64,000 nucleotides of DNA, taken from positions 112,394-176,393 of the forward strand of contig CALUVG010000001.1 of the NCBI GenBank assembly GCA_944324165.1, written 5' to 3'. The stretch's first letter is position 1. Each line of letters opens with the position of its first letter. The notes under the pieces were generated by a model. It was not told the DNA's origin. It was given only the letters and a program-made list of their open reading frames with translations, and ran no database searches. Position numbers and translations under genes: made by a program. Shown here piece by piece: positions 33,045 through 40,679 of the stretch. Source of the stretch: Candidatus Gastranaerophilales bacterium. Lineage in GTDB: Bacteria > Cyanobacteriota > Vampirovibrionia > Gastranaerophilales > Gastranaerophilaceae.

Positions 33045-33359
33045 ATGCTAAACCGATTGAAAAATCTAAAAATAGTCAAACAGTTGAATAAAACATTAAG
33101 TCCGCGTCTTCGCTGGTTACAATTTGCGCGTAAAAATGAAACTAAAAACACAACTGACTACATTAGCATGATAAGCGGAGTTGACGAACTAAAATCAAGT
33201 TCTGACGAAAGAAGGCTGGAAGCAATGGTCAGAGAACAGCTCAAAGAAGAATTTCCCAATATTGAAAGCATGAAATCTTATGAGCTACTGGTAGATGCAG
33301 TGATGCATAATTTAAAGAAAAAACAGCTTCAAGCCATGGGCGATATTGATGAAGAATAA
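33045..33359 (+). CDS. Small hypothetical protein
   Basis: GTAGGAG precedes the ATG at a normal distance and a terminator follows the stop, so this 104-residue reading is probably real. It is highly charged, mostly helical by composition and ends in an acidic DIDEE tail. The N-terminal 30 residues are basic (LNRLKNLKIVKQLNK), which could bind RNA or a membrane surface. No signal peptide, motif or family is recognised. It begins about 110 bases after glyS and may have its own promoter. Confidence 0.6.
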   Translation: MLNRLKNLKIVKQLNKTLSPRLRWLQFARKNETKNTTDYISMISGVDELKSSSDERRLEAMVREQLKEEFPNIESMKSYELLVDAVMHNLKKKQLQAMGDIDEE

Positions 33360-33398
33360 CGCCGTAGAAAAAGGGAAATAATCCTTTTATAAAAAAAG

Positions 33399-33422
33399 AT
33401 AATACTCCGTCGGGGGTATTAT
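33399..33422 (+). terminator. Terminator after the 33045 gene
   Basis: The stem ATAATACTCC pairs with GGGGTATTAT (one G-T pair) across a four-base loop and is followed by a run of eight T. Confidence 0.9.
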
Positions 33423-33471
33423 TTTTTTTATAAATATTTTACGCTGACAATGTAAAACAAGGAGCTTAAAT

Positions 33472-33705
33472 ATGACTACAATAATCGGCGTAAGTTTAGA
33501 AAACAGAAAAGAATGCGCAATGGAATTTCAGCGTGTACTAACAGAATACGGATGCGGCATTAAAACCAGATTAGGTCTGCATCCTTCTATGAATAACGTT
33601 TGCCTTAACAGAGGCATTGTGCTTCTGGAAGTTGCAGGAGAAATTGAAGCGTTGAAAAAAGAACTTTCAAGACAATGGGATATTCAAACAATGGAATTTG
33701 ATTAA
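33472..33705 (+). CDS. ACT-like small regulator, TM1266 family type
   Basis: The 77-residue protein has the order of an ACT-like fold: a beta strand (IIGVSLENR), a helix with EFQRVLTEYG, then a beta hairpin with RLGLH, a strand (IVLLEVAG) and a second helix (EIEALKKELSRQW). This matches the TM1266 family of short proteins annotated as putative regulators of iron-only hydrogenase systems. AAGGAGC precedes the ATG. It stands alone between a terminator and the nucleotidase-like gene, and no hydrogenase gene is nearby, so the family name says little about its function here. Confidence 0.65.
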   Translation: MTTIIGVSLENRKECAMEFQRVLTEYGCGIKTRLGLHPSMNNVCLNRGIVLLEVAGEIEALKKELSRQWDIQTMEFD

Positions 33706-33780
33706 TATTTGTAAACTTTAGATTTTACGGTAGCAAAAAAAAATCTTTAGAGATTTTCTCAATAAGGGGAAATCTAAGAG

Positions 33781-35337
33781 ATGATAACACCGATTAGTTC
33801 CACAAACTTAATAAATAAGTTTTTCGCGCCACAAAACGCAGAACTTTCGGCAAACAAAAATAATAACAATGTAAATACAAGTATTTTTTACATTAATGAT
33901 TATCATGGAAAATCTATTAATATGGAAAGAACTGTCACGGCATCACGCGCTTTTGACAGTTTTGTTAAAGAAAAAAAAGAAAAAGGCGACATTGACGTAC
34001 TGAAACTTTCATCAGGAGATATTATGCTGGGTGAGGTTGAAAGAGTTAATAAAGTTGCCATGACTTTCCAGAATATAATAGGTATAACCGCATCAGCAAT
34101 GGGTAATCACGAATATGACATGCCGGATAAAATAGGCAATCTTATTCCGGAGATGAAATATAAACTGCTCGCGGACAACGTAAAAATTAAAAAGGAAAAT
34201 CCACTTTCTAAAAAAGTTGAAAAATCATATATAGAAGAGCACAACGGTCATAAATACGGAATTGTTGCAACTACTCCGACGGATTTATTTTCAAGACTAA
34301 AATACGGGCATATTTTTACGGAATTAGATGTTGATAATATAGACGACACAATAAAAGATGTACAAACAGAAGTTGATAAATTGAAAGAACAGGGAGTTGA
34401 TAAAATAATTTTACTTTCACACTCCGGATACGGTTACGACAGAAAAATTGCCCAAAATACAGATGGAATAGATATAATTCTTGGCGGACATTCACACAAT
34501 TTAATTCAGGATATAAAAGAAGGCGAAAATCTATTACGTTCAAAATCCGGCGAACCTGTTATTATTACGCAAGCCGGTCGAGACGGTAAGCACTTCGGAG
34601 TATTGAATGTCGAATTTAACGATAAAGGACAAATTGTAAAAGCTCAAAATAATATTACACCAACACGCGGCTTTAAACGAAACGGTCCGGTCAGATATAT
34701 CTTTGATAAATTATTCGGAAAACCGCAGGTTATAGGATATATAAACTCGGCACCTCCGCCTTTAACAGAAGACTTAATACAACCAAGCGGGCATGCAGAA
34801 TTTCTTGTTGATTGTATAAGAAAAGATTTAGGAACTGATATTGCTCTGCTCTCTGCTGCAAATGTACGCGGCTACATTGAATCTGGAAATCTTGATACAA
34901 GATATCTTGAAGATATTTCGCCATTCCACAACAATCTTTGTATCATACCTTACACTGAAAAAGAAATAGTTGACGCAATTAAACAAACCTGTAAATCTTT
35001 TGTAAATCCTAATAACAAACCCGGAATACTTCATCCGTCAGGCATGAAATATTCTGTTTCCAGAAGCACAGGCGAACTTAAGGAATTGTATTATATTGAC
35101 AAAGACGGTAAGGAAATTCCTATTGATATAAATCATCCGCGCGAAGATAAAATTTACAGAACAGCAATAAATGACTATTATGCTCAGGGCAATGACGACA
35201 TGGTTGTTCTGAAAAAAATAGATCAGGCAGAAAAAGTCTTTGATTTTGACCTGAACAAATGCGTTATAGACTGTTTAAAAACAGCCACACAGCCTGTTGA
35301 TATCAAAGAAGACGGCAGAATTAAAGTCGTTGATTAA
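33781..35337 (+). CDS. 5'-nucleotidase-like metallophosphoesterase without signal peptide
   Basis: The 518-residue protein has the two-domain layout of UshA-type 5'-nucleotidases. The metallophosphoesterase domain (about 30-280) keeps the metal ligands in NDYHG, SSGDIMLG, GNHEYD, LLSHSGYG and GGHSHN. The C-terminal 5'-nucleotidase domain (about 310-518) holds substrate-stacking aromatic positions. Unlike typical members it starts MITPISSTNLINKFF, an uncharged N-terminus with no signal peptide, so it may be cytoplasmic or exported in another way. A weak ribosome binding site (AAGGGG) lies 12 bases from the ATG. It is convergent with the 35334 gene, overlapping it by four bases. Confidence 0.88.
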   Translation: MITPISSTNLINKFFAPQNAELSANKNNNNVNTSIFYINDYHGKSINMERTVTASRAFDSFVKEKKEKGDIDVLKLSSGDIMLGEVERVNKVAMTFQNIIGITASAMGNHEYDMPDKIGNLIPEMKYKLLADNVKIKKENPLSKKVEKSYIEEHNGHKYGIVATTPTDLFSRLKYGHIFTELDVDNIDDTIKDVQTEVDKLKEQGVDKIILLSHSGYGYDRKIAQNTDGIDIILGGHSHNLIQDIKEGENLLRSKSGEPVIITQAGRDGKHFGVLNVEFNDKGQIVKAQNNITPTRGFKRNGPVRYIFDKLFGKPQVIGYINSAPPPLTEDLIQPSGHAEFLVDCIRKDLGTDIALLSAANVRGYIESGNLDTRYLEDISPFHNNLCIIPYTEKEIVDAIKQTCKSFVNPNNKPGILHPSGMKYSVSRSTGELKELYYIDKDGKEIPIDINHPREDKIYRTAINDYYAQGNDDMVVLKKIDQAEKVFDFDLNKCVIDCLKTATQPVDIKEDGRIKVVD

Positions 35338-36125
35338 AAATAATTGTAATCAATCTGCGGTCTGAATTTTTCATTATAAATGTCTTTTAAGTTATACGGC
35401 AGAGCAAAATCCCAGAGTACTATATAGAAATATGTAATAGGTATTGCTAATATATTAGAATATTGATTTAATATCTCCTTGTCCGGTGTAAGCAGAGCAT
35501 CAATACCAAGAACAGCTATCAGAATAGGTACTGCTGCGCAAAGCCATATAACAAAAATCACATAACTGATGCCTATGTATTTCAATAATAGTTTACAATA
35601 AGGTTTAACAGCTCCTTTTAAGTTAAACAAAAAGAACGGGTTAACCGCATGCATTATGTCATAGCGGTATGCGTATTTCATCAGTGCGAATTTGACAAGA
35701 CTGAATATAAAAATATAAGCAGTAAAAAATGCTAATCCAACAATTAATATTCCAGCACGCCCCAAACATGCAATAATAATCAGAGAAGGAATAATTGTTA
35801 ACAGAACATAAAAAGCAGTTAAAATAAGATAAAAAATTGACCAGAGTATTGCGATAATCGGGAGTTCATATAACGCGTTCCATCTAATATCTTTTAAACC
35901 CGGCAGGCTCGCATCTTCATTATTGTTTAAAAATTTATGCATATAAGTTACAGAGTACACACCAATCAAAATTACGCACAAAAGACTTATAATAATTGTT
36001 ACCCATATATTGCTTAAGTCAATCATATATAAAGTTACCAGTGTCAGCAAAATAATATGTTTGACAAAGGCGTCTTGACCTGAATAAACATTGTTTAAAG
36101 CCGTAAAAATTTCTTTCATTTTCAT
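35334..36125 (-). CDS. Multi-pass membrane protein of unknown function
   Basis: The 263-residue protein has about six hydrophobic segments. The first two are close together at about 25-60. A cytoplasmic loop follows with SLPGLKDIRWNALYELP, then long segments at about 90-150 and 180-205, and a C-terminal segment before the final PQIDYNYF. The layout resembles DUF4013/YesL-type small membrane proteins, but this is a weak likeness. An ATG two codons in is another possible start. It overlaps the convergent 33781 gene by four bases. No neighbour suggests a function. Confidence 0.7.
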   Translation of the reverse strand: MKMKEIFTALNNVYSGQDAFVKHIILLTLVTLYMIDLSNIWVTIIISLLCVILIGVYSVTYMHKFLNNNEDASLPGLKDIRWNALYELPIIAILWSIFYLILTAFYVLLTIIPSLIIIACLGRAGILIVGLAFFTAYIFIFSLVKFALMKYAYRYDIMHAVNPFFLFNLKGAVKPYCKLLLKYIGISYVIFVIWLCAAVPILIAVLGIDALLTPDKEILNQYSNILAIPITYFYIVLWDFALPYNLKDIYNEKFRPQIDYNYF

Positions 36126-36168
36126 ACTCCGGTTTTGTTAAAATTACTATAACATTTTTCAGGATTAT

Positions 36169-36197
36169 TTGCAAGATACTAAGATTTATTATAAAAT
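36169..36197 (+). promoter_or_regulatory. Leaderless-type promoter of prfB
   Basis: TTGCAA (36169-36174), exactly 17 bases and TAAAAT (36192-36197) are followed by six bases and the prfB ATG at 36204. No Shine-Dalgarno precedes that ATG. Transcription would begin at or next to the start codon. Confidence 0.55.
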
Positions 36198-36203
36198 TAA
36201 TTT

Positions 36204-37287
36204 ATGGATACTATTGAAATAAAACAGCATATTAATCAGTTAAAAGACCGTTATGAAAAACTAAAGGAGTGCCCCTGAAAAACTTCAGGAAGAATTAGAT
36301 ACTCTTGAAGAACAAATGCAGTCTCCTGATGTCTGGTCGGATAAAGATAAAAGTTCAAAATTAGGACAAAGAATAAAAGATATAAAAGAAACATTACAAC
36401 GTCAGAACAACTGGCAGTCTGTACTTGATGATGCCTCTGTTGCTCTGGAAATTGAGGATACCGATTTACTGCAAGAATCCGTTCAGCGTCTGGATGGAAT
36501 GGAAAAAGAAATAGATAAGTTTGAAATATGCAAAATGCTGAGCGGCGAATATGATGAGGCAGATGCAATTTTAACAATAAATTCCGGAGCAGGCGGCACA
36601 GATGCTCAAGACTGGGCAAGTATGCTTTTAAGAATGTACATGCGCTGGGCTGAGCGCCGCGGCTGGAAAGTTGAATTACTGGACAAACTTGACGGTGAAG
36701 AAGCCGGTATTAAATCCGCATCAATTCAAATAACAGGCAAATTTGCTTTTGGATATGCAAAAGCTGAAAAAGGTGTTCACAGGCTTGTCAGAATTTCTCC
36801 GTTTAATGCAAACGGAAAACGTCAGACAAGTTTTGCATCAGTCGAAGTCGCTCCGCTGATTGAAGATTACGAAAAAACAATTGAAATTCCGCCGGAAGAT
36901 TTGGAAGTTGAGACAATGCGTTCAGGCGGCGCAGGCGGACAAAAAGTTAATAAAGTGGAAACTGCCGTCAGAATTTTACACAAACCAACAGGAATTGTTG
37001 TTAAATGTCAAATCCATAGAACACAATTGCAAAATAAACATACGGCAATGCTTATGCTTGCCTCTAAACTTCTTGCAATACGTCAGGCTGAACACGAAAA
37101 AAAACTCGCTGATATCAAGGGCGAAAACGCTGATATAAATTTCGGCTCACAAATCCGTTCATATGTGTTTCACCCGTATAAAATGGTTAAAGATCATAGA
37201 ACAAATTGCGAAGTCGGCAATGTTGATGCTGTTATGGACGGCGACATTGATATTTTTATCGACACCTATCTGCGTCAGAATTCATAA
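36204..37287 (+). CDS. prfB: Peptide chain release factor 2, with programmed +1 frameshift
   Basis: RF2 ends translation at UGA and UAA. The gene is in two frames. The first runs 24 codons from ATG 36204 to an in-frame TGA at 36276; the second starts at GAA 36277 and ends at 37287. A +1 shift at the TGA gives a 360-residue protein. The second frame has the RF2 stop-recognition tripeptide SPF (RISPFNAN) and the catalytic GGQ in [11 protein letters not shown]. The N-terminal helix of the family is only complete with the first frame. An ATG at 36316 in the second frame would lose about 38 residues and is not supported. The expected feedback is that scarce RF2 slows reading of the TGA, favours the shift and makes more RF2. 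It is convergent with queA. Confidence 0.95.
36264..36278 (+). promoter_or_regulatory. prfB programmed frameshift site with proline slip codon
   Basis: AAGGAG (36264-36269), three bases, then CCC (36273-36275) and TGA (36276-36278). The internal Shine-Dalgarno-like element is at the same distance from the slip codon as in E. coli prfB. The usual CTT TGA C is replaced by CCC TGA A. Moving +1, the tRNA(Pro) would re-pair from CCC to CCT. Confidence 0.88.
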
Positions 37288-37354
37288 TACAGACTTTACT
37301 GGTGTTGCAGGTGCGCCTCTTTTGGATTTTGCAGACTCCGCAACTGGTCGCAAA

Positions 37355-38401
37355 TCAGGCTATGTACATGCAATCACCATAGCTAAAGAATCTGTATTTA
37401 TTTTCTATTGCCTCTTTGTATGCCTCAAAGATAAAATCTTTTCCGGCTAATGCACTTACAAGCATCAGTAATGTGGATTTTGGAAGGTGAAAGTTGGTTA
37501 TCAAATTATCTATCACCTTAAATTCATACGGCGGATAAATAAATAATTTAGATTCATCATGGCAGGCTTTTATTTCGCCGTATTTTTGATATGCAGTTTC
37601 AAGCGTTCTAACGGTTGTTGTGCCAACCGCTATTATTTTTTTACCCTCTTTTTTTGCCTGATTAATCACATCAGCAGTTTCCTGAGTAATCTCAAAAGTC
37701 TCAGAATGCATTTTGTGCTCAAGAATATTTTCACATTTTACAGGTCTAAAAGTACCCAATCCAACATTTAAAGTTACATAAGCAATTCCTACACCCTTAC
37801 TTTTTAATTTGTTGAGAATTTCTTCAGTAAAATGCAAGCCTGCAGTCGGTGCTGCAACAGATCCTTCATCCTTTGCATAAACAGTCTGATATCTCTCAAA
37901 ATCAAGCTTTTTAATTTCATCATTTTGTAATTTTCTCTCAATATATGGAGGCAAAGGTATATTGCCGTTTCTGTGCAAAACATCAAGAACATTACCTTCA
38001 TAAATAAGTTCAACAATCCAACCGCCGTCTTCTTCTGTTTGAGATATCGCACGCGCAGAAAGCTCATCACTTACTTTTATCAAAGTTCCTTCTTTAATGC
38101 GTTTAGAAGGTTTAATCAAAGTCTCCCACTGCTTGCCATCAAGCTGTTTCAACAGAAAAATTTCGATCTTTGCACCGGTTTCTTCCTTTATCCCGTATAA
38201 ACGTGCAGGTAAAACTTTTGTATTATTCAACACCAGTAGACTGTTTGGATCTATTAAATCAACAATGTCATAAAAATGTTTATGCATAATTGTTTTATTT
38301 TTACGATCCAGCACCATCATTCTTGAATTTTCACGTTTATCAGCAGGCATCTGTGCTATTAATTCTTCGGGTAAATTATAATCAAATTCAGATAATAACA
38401 T
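37355..38401 (-). CDS. queA: tRNA preQ1(34) S-adenosylmethionine ribosyltransferase-isomerase
   Basis: QueA transfers the ribosyl part of SAM to preQ1 in tRNA during queuosine synthesis. The 348-residue protein starts SEFDYNLPEELIAQMPADKRENSRM, the usual N-terminus. It continues with VLNNTKVLPARLYG, VAAPTAGLHFTEE (family signature), TLNVGLGTFRPV and NLITNFHLPKSTLLMLVSA. AAGAGGA precedes the ATG. It is downstream of yidC, with a hairpin between them, and convergent with prfB. No other queuosine gene lies in the window. Confidence 0.96.
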   Translation of the reverse strand: MLLSEFDYNLPEELIAQMPADKRENSRMMVLDRKNKTIMHKHFYDIVDLIDPNSLLVLNNTKVLPARLYGIKEETGAKIEIFLLKQLDGKQWETLIKPSKRIKEGTLIKVSDELSARAISQTEEDGGWIVELIYEGNVLDVLHRNGNIPLPPYIERKLQNDEIKKLDFERYQTVYAKDEGSVAAPTAGLHFTEEILNKLKSKGVGIAYVTLNVGLGTFRPVKCENILEHKMHSETFEITQETADVINQAKKEGKKIIAVGTTTVRTLETAYQKYGEIKACHDESKLFIYPPYEFKVIDNLITNFHLPKSTLLMLVSALAGKDFIFEAYKEAIENKYRFFSYGDCMYIA

Positions 38402-38422
38402 ATATTCCTCTTATAAAATTTC

Positions 38423-38445
38423 CCCCTCATCTTGAAGATAAGGGG
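38423..38445 (-). terminator. Possible terminator between yidC and queA
   Basis: An 11-base imperfect stem (CCCCTCATCTT and AAGATAAGGGG, one mismatch) lies after yidC. The minus-strand T-run is weak, so read-through into queA is likely. Confidence 0.5.
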
Positions 38446-38454
38446 TGAAAATTT

Positions 38455-39540
38455 TTAGTCTTTAGTATCAATTTTTCTTGCGCCTTTTAAATCGTCATCA
38501 TCAACAGCAGCTTTTTTAGCGGCGTCTTCCATATCCATCTGCTTGTTAACAATTACGGTCTGCAGTATCTGAATCACATTGCTTGTAATAAGGTAGAGCA
38601 GAACACCTGCAGGTATCGGGATTATGATGAATGTACCAATAATCATAATCGGCATAAATGTTCCCATAGATTTTTGTATCGCCTGCTGTGTCGGGTCAGA
38701 CGGGCTGTTCTTTTGAGTTGACATCATAATCTTCTGGGATAAATACATTGTTATACCGAACAACGCAATGAGTGCAAGAACATCCCAGTGGAAAGAGCGT
38801 TGTACCGCAATAGATGGTACTGAAGCGACAAGCAGTCCTTCTTTGCGTTCAAACTTAACTTTTTCTGTTTCTTTTGTATTTAAATCAGTAATAGACATTT
38901 CAGCACTTGCAATATTATCAAGCTGACTGAATTTCAAATCCAGATTGTCCAGACTCATTTTAAATTCAATATTTTCACCCGGAACCAGCTGTCCTTGAAT
39001 TTCGAGCGACTTATTTGGTTTGTCTATCTTAACGTTATCTAAAACTTCATTATTCTTCAAAACAACACGTGCTGTTTTGCCAAGTGAAAAGCTGTCATAT
39101 TGAGAGGCGCCCATAACTCCGTCATTTGATATTCCGGCACTGGCGCGCAGGGTTGTATCCAGTCTGTTAACAAACAAAAATGATGCATCACCTGCCATCT
39201 GGATAAATTGCGGACTCATCAAAGCTGAATATAACAGAATGAATATCGGCATCTGAATCAACAGAGGCAGACAGCCGCCCATAGGGTTAAATTTATGTTC
39301 TTTGTAGAACTCCATCATTTTTTGCTGCATTTTCTGCGGGTCGTTTTTGTATCTATCCTGAATAGCCTTCATTTTAGGCTGTAGTGACTGCATCATACGC
39401 ATTGAACGTTGTTGAGAAACATTCAATGGCCACATCAAAAGCCTTACAATTATTGTCAATACAATAATAGCAATTCCATAATTGCCGACAAAATGAGCTA
39501 ACCCTTTTAATAATTCAATAGTTAAAGTTGTAAAATCCAA
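38455..39540 (-). CDS. yidC: Membrane protein insertase YidC with enlarged loop
   Basis: YidC inserts proteins into the inner membrane. The start is TTG at 39540, with AGAGGA upstream. The 361-residue protein has the short (Oxa1-like) form without the large first periplasmic domain of E. coli. The groove Arg33 (IIVRLLMWPLN) and the coiled-coil loop QQRSMRMMQSLQPKMKAIQ are intact, and helices 2 to 5 follow. Between helix 2 (ends near 117) and the next (begins near 252) is an insert of about 125 residues that looks beta-rich and soluble. It contains a Lys/Asp-rich segment. The equivalent region in most short YidC proteins is much shorter. The protein ends in a charged tail. Confidence 0.93.
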   Translation of the reverse strand: MDFTTLTIELLKGLAHFVGNYGIAIIVLTIIVRLLMWPLNVSQQRSMRMMQSLQPKMKAIQDRYKNDPQKMQQKMMEFYKEHKFNPMGGCLPLLIQMPIFILLYSALMSPQFIQMAGDASFLFVNRLDTTLRASAGISNDGVMGASQYDSFSLGKTARVVLKNNEVLDNVKIDKPNKSLEIQGQLVPGENIEFKMSLDNLDLKFSQLDNIASAEMSITDLNTKETEKVKFERKEGLLVASVPSIAVQRSFHWDVLALIALFGITMYLSQKIMMSTQKNSPSDPTQQAIQKSMGTFMPIMIIGTFIIIPIPAGVLLYLITSNVIQILQTVIVNKQMDMEDAAKKAAVDDDDLKGARKIDTKD

Positions 39541-39642
39541 TGTCCCTAATCCTCTTTTAATACATAGTGATTATCATACAACATAAACTTAGCACAAACC
39601 AACTCTATAAGCAAGTTAAGTGTTGTAAAGGTTATATTAATA

Positions 39643-40317
39643 CTATTGCGGCAAATTTTTAAAATAATCAGGGTCATTCAATGCCTTATAAGTACAGGCA
39701 ATACCATTTTCACCATTTGATGATGTAGGACTGCATAGTGCAGGATATTTCTCCAAATCCTTGCTTGTTCCCGGCGCACCGGATGGTAAAAGTCCTCTGG
39801 ATGTCAATTCAAATGTAAAAACATCATGTCCCCAAGCATTGGGTGCCTTATTAAGACCATTTACATCAACTGTTATTAATAGCCATGGATTAGATGTATC
39901 ATTTTCTACCATGACCAGAAGTCCATCCAGGACAATAAATTGTCCGTCATCCCACATATGAGTAGCGACACTACTTTTTTTACTGTAAATTTTATATGCG
40001 TCTATTACATATGCAACATCGGGTTCCCAAGTAACACAACTGTTAGCACCGCAATCTTTTGCAACTTTTAGATGTTTCATTAAGGCCTTGTAAAACCCGC
40101 TTGCATCAATGTATGTATCGTACATAGATTGTCCGGTTTCGGCATATTCCATATCAATTACTTGAGATAGCAGCGAATATGCTTTTTGCAATTGAGACTT
40201 CAGCATCACTGCCTTATGATTATTTATCAATGTTGGTATAGTTAATGCGGCAATTATTCCGACTATTGCCAGTGTTATTAGTACCTCTGCCAGTGTAAAA
40301 GCTTTTAATTTAATCAC
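39643..40317 (-). CDS. Type IV pilin-like protein (second copy)
   Basis: The 224-residue protein has a very short leader (MIKLKA) followed by FTLAEVLITLAIVGIIAALTIPTL, the pilin N-terminal helix with Glu at mature position 5. The cut would fall after Ala6. The globular domain contains four or more cysteines (CGANSC, CSPT, CTYKAL) and lacks the C-terminal MDYLxC motif of the other two pilins. GGAGG precedes the start. It is divergent from the small HTH gene at 40432 and has a strong promoter with nearby inverted repeats. It is likely processed by the peptidase at 5498. Confidence 0.88.
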   Translation of the reverse strand: MIKLKAFTLAEVLITLAIVGIIAALTIPTLINNHKAVMLKSQLQKAYSLLSQVIDMEYAETGQSMYDTYIDASGFYKALMKHLKVAKDCGANSCVTWEPDVAYVIDAYKIYSKKSSVATHMWDDGQFIVLDGLLVMVENDTSNPWLLITVDVNGLNKAPNAWGHDVFTFELTSRGLLPSGAPGTSKDLEKYPALCSPTSSNGENGIACTYKALNDPDYFKNLPQ

Positions 40318-40349
40318 TGATTTTCCTCCTATTAGTTAATTAAATAATT

Positions 40350-40410
40350 CGCATATTAATTATTTGATTAGTATACGAATTATAATATGATATTTAATCC
40401 CCATTGTCAA
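40350..40410 (-). promoter_or_regulatory. Pilin promoter with downstream inverted repeat
   Basis: On the minus strand TTGACA (40410-40405), 17 bases and TATTAT (40387-40382) form a strong sigma-70 promoter for the pilin gene. Just inside the transcript lies an imperfect inverted repeat, ATTCGCATA and TATACGAAT on the plus strand (about 40347-40380). This is a candidate operator for the divergent HTH protein at 40432. Confidence 0.68.
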
Positions 40411-40431
40411 GCCTAAAATATAATTAACAAT

Positions 40432-40647
40432 ATGGAAAATAAAATAAGAGCAAAAATTAAATATTTACTATCATTGAGAGGCATGACCATTACCAAACTT
40501 GCGGAGTTGATGAGCGAAAAAACAGGAGAAAAATACACATTCCAGAGAATTTCGCACAAATTGAGATTAGGTCGCCTGACGCTGATTGAAGCCTACATAA
40601 TCGCCGACCTCCTCGACTATGACCTTGAATTTGTTGAAAGAAAATGA
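40432..40647 (+). CDS. Small HTH protein, probable repressor of the adjacent pilin
   Basis: This 71-residue protein has the shape of an XRE-type domain: a helix with ITKLAELM, a turn, a recognition-helix-like YTFQRISHKLRLGR, then a helix ending in DLLDYDLEFVERK. The tail resembles that of the 13044 protein. There is no Shine-Dalgarno; TATAAT at 40419-40424 ends seven bases before the ATG, so the transcript may be leaderless. Its -10 box lies next to the -35 box of the divergent pilin promoter, so one bound repressor could cover both. The KAP NTPase gene starts 32 bases downstream on the same strand, and the HTH may also regulate that gene. Confidence 0.68.
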   Translation: MENKIRAKIKYLLSLRGMTITKLAELMSEKTGEKYTFQRISHKLRLGRLTLIEAYIIADLLDYDLEFVERK

Positions 40648-40679
40648 AATATTTTTTATTTTTATGTTATACTTAGTAT

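Noticed and set aside
36316..37287. prfB starting at the ATG at 36316
   Set aside because: This loses the N-terminal helix of RF2; the upstream 24-codon frame, internal Shine-Dalgarno and TGA show the programmed frameshift.
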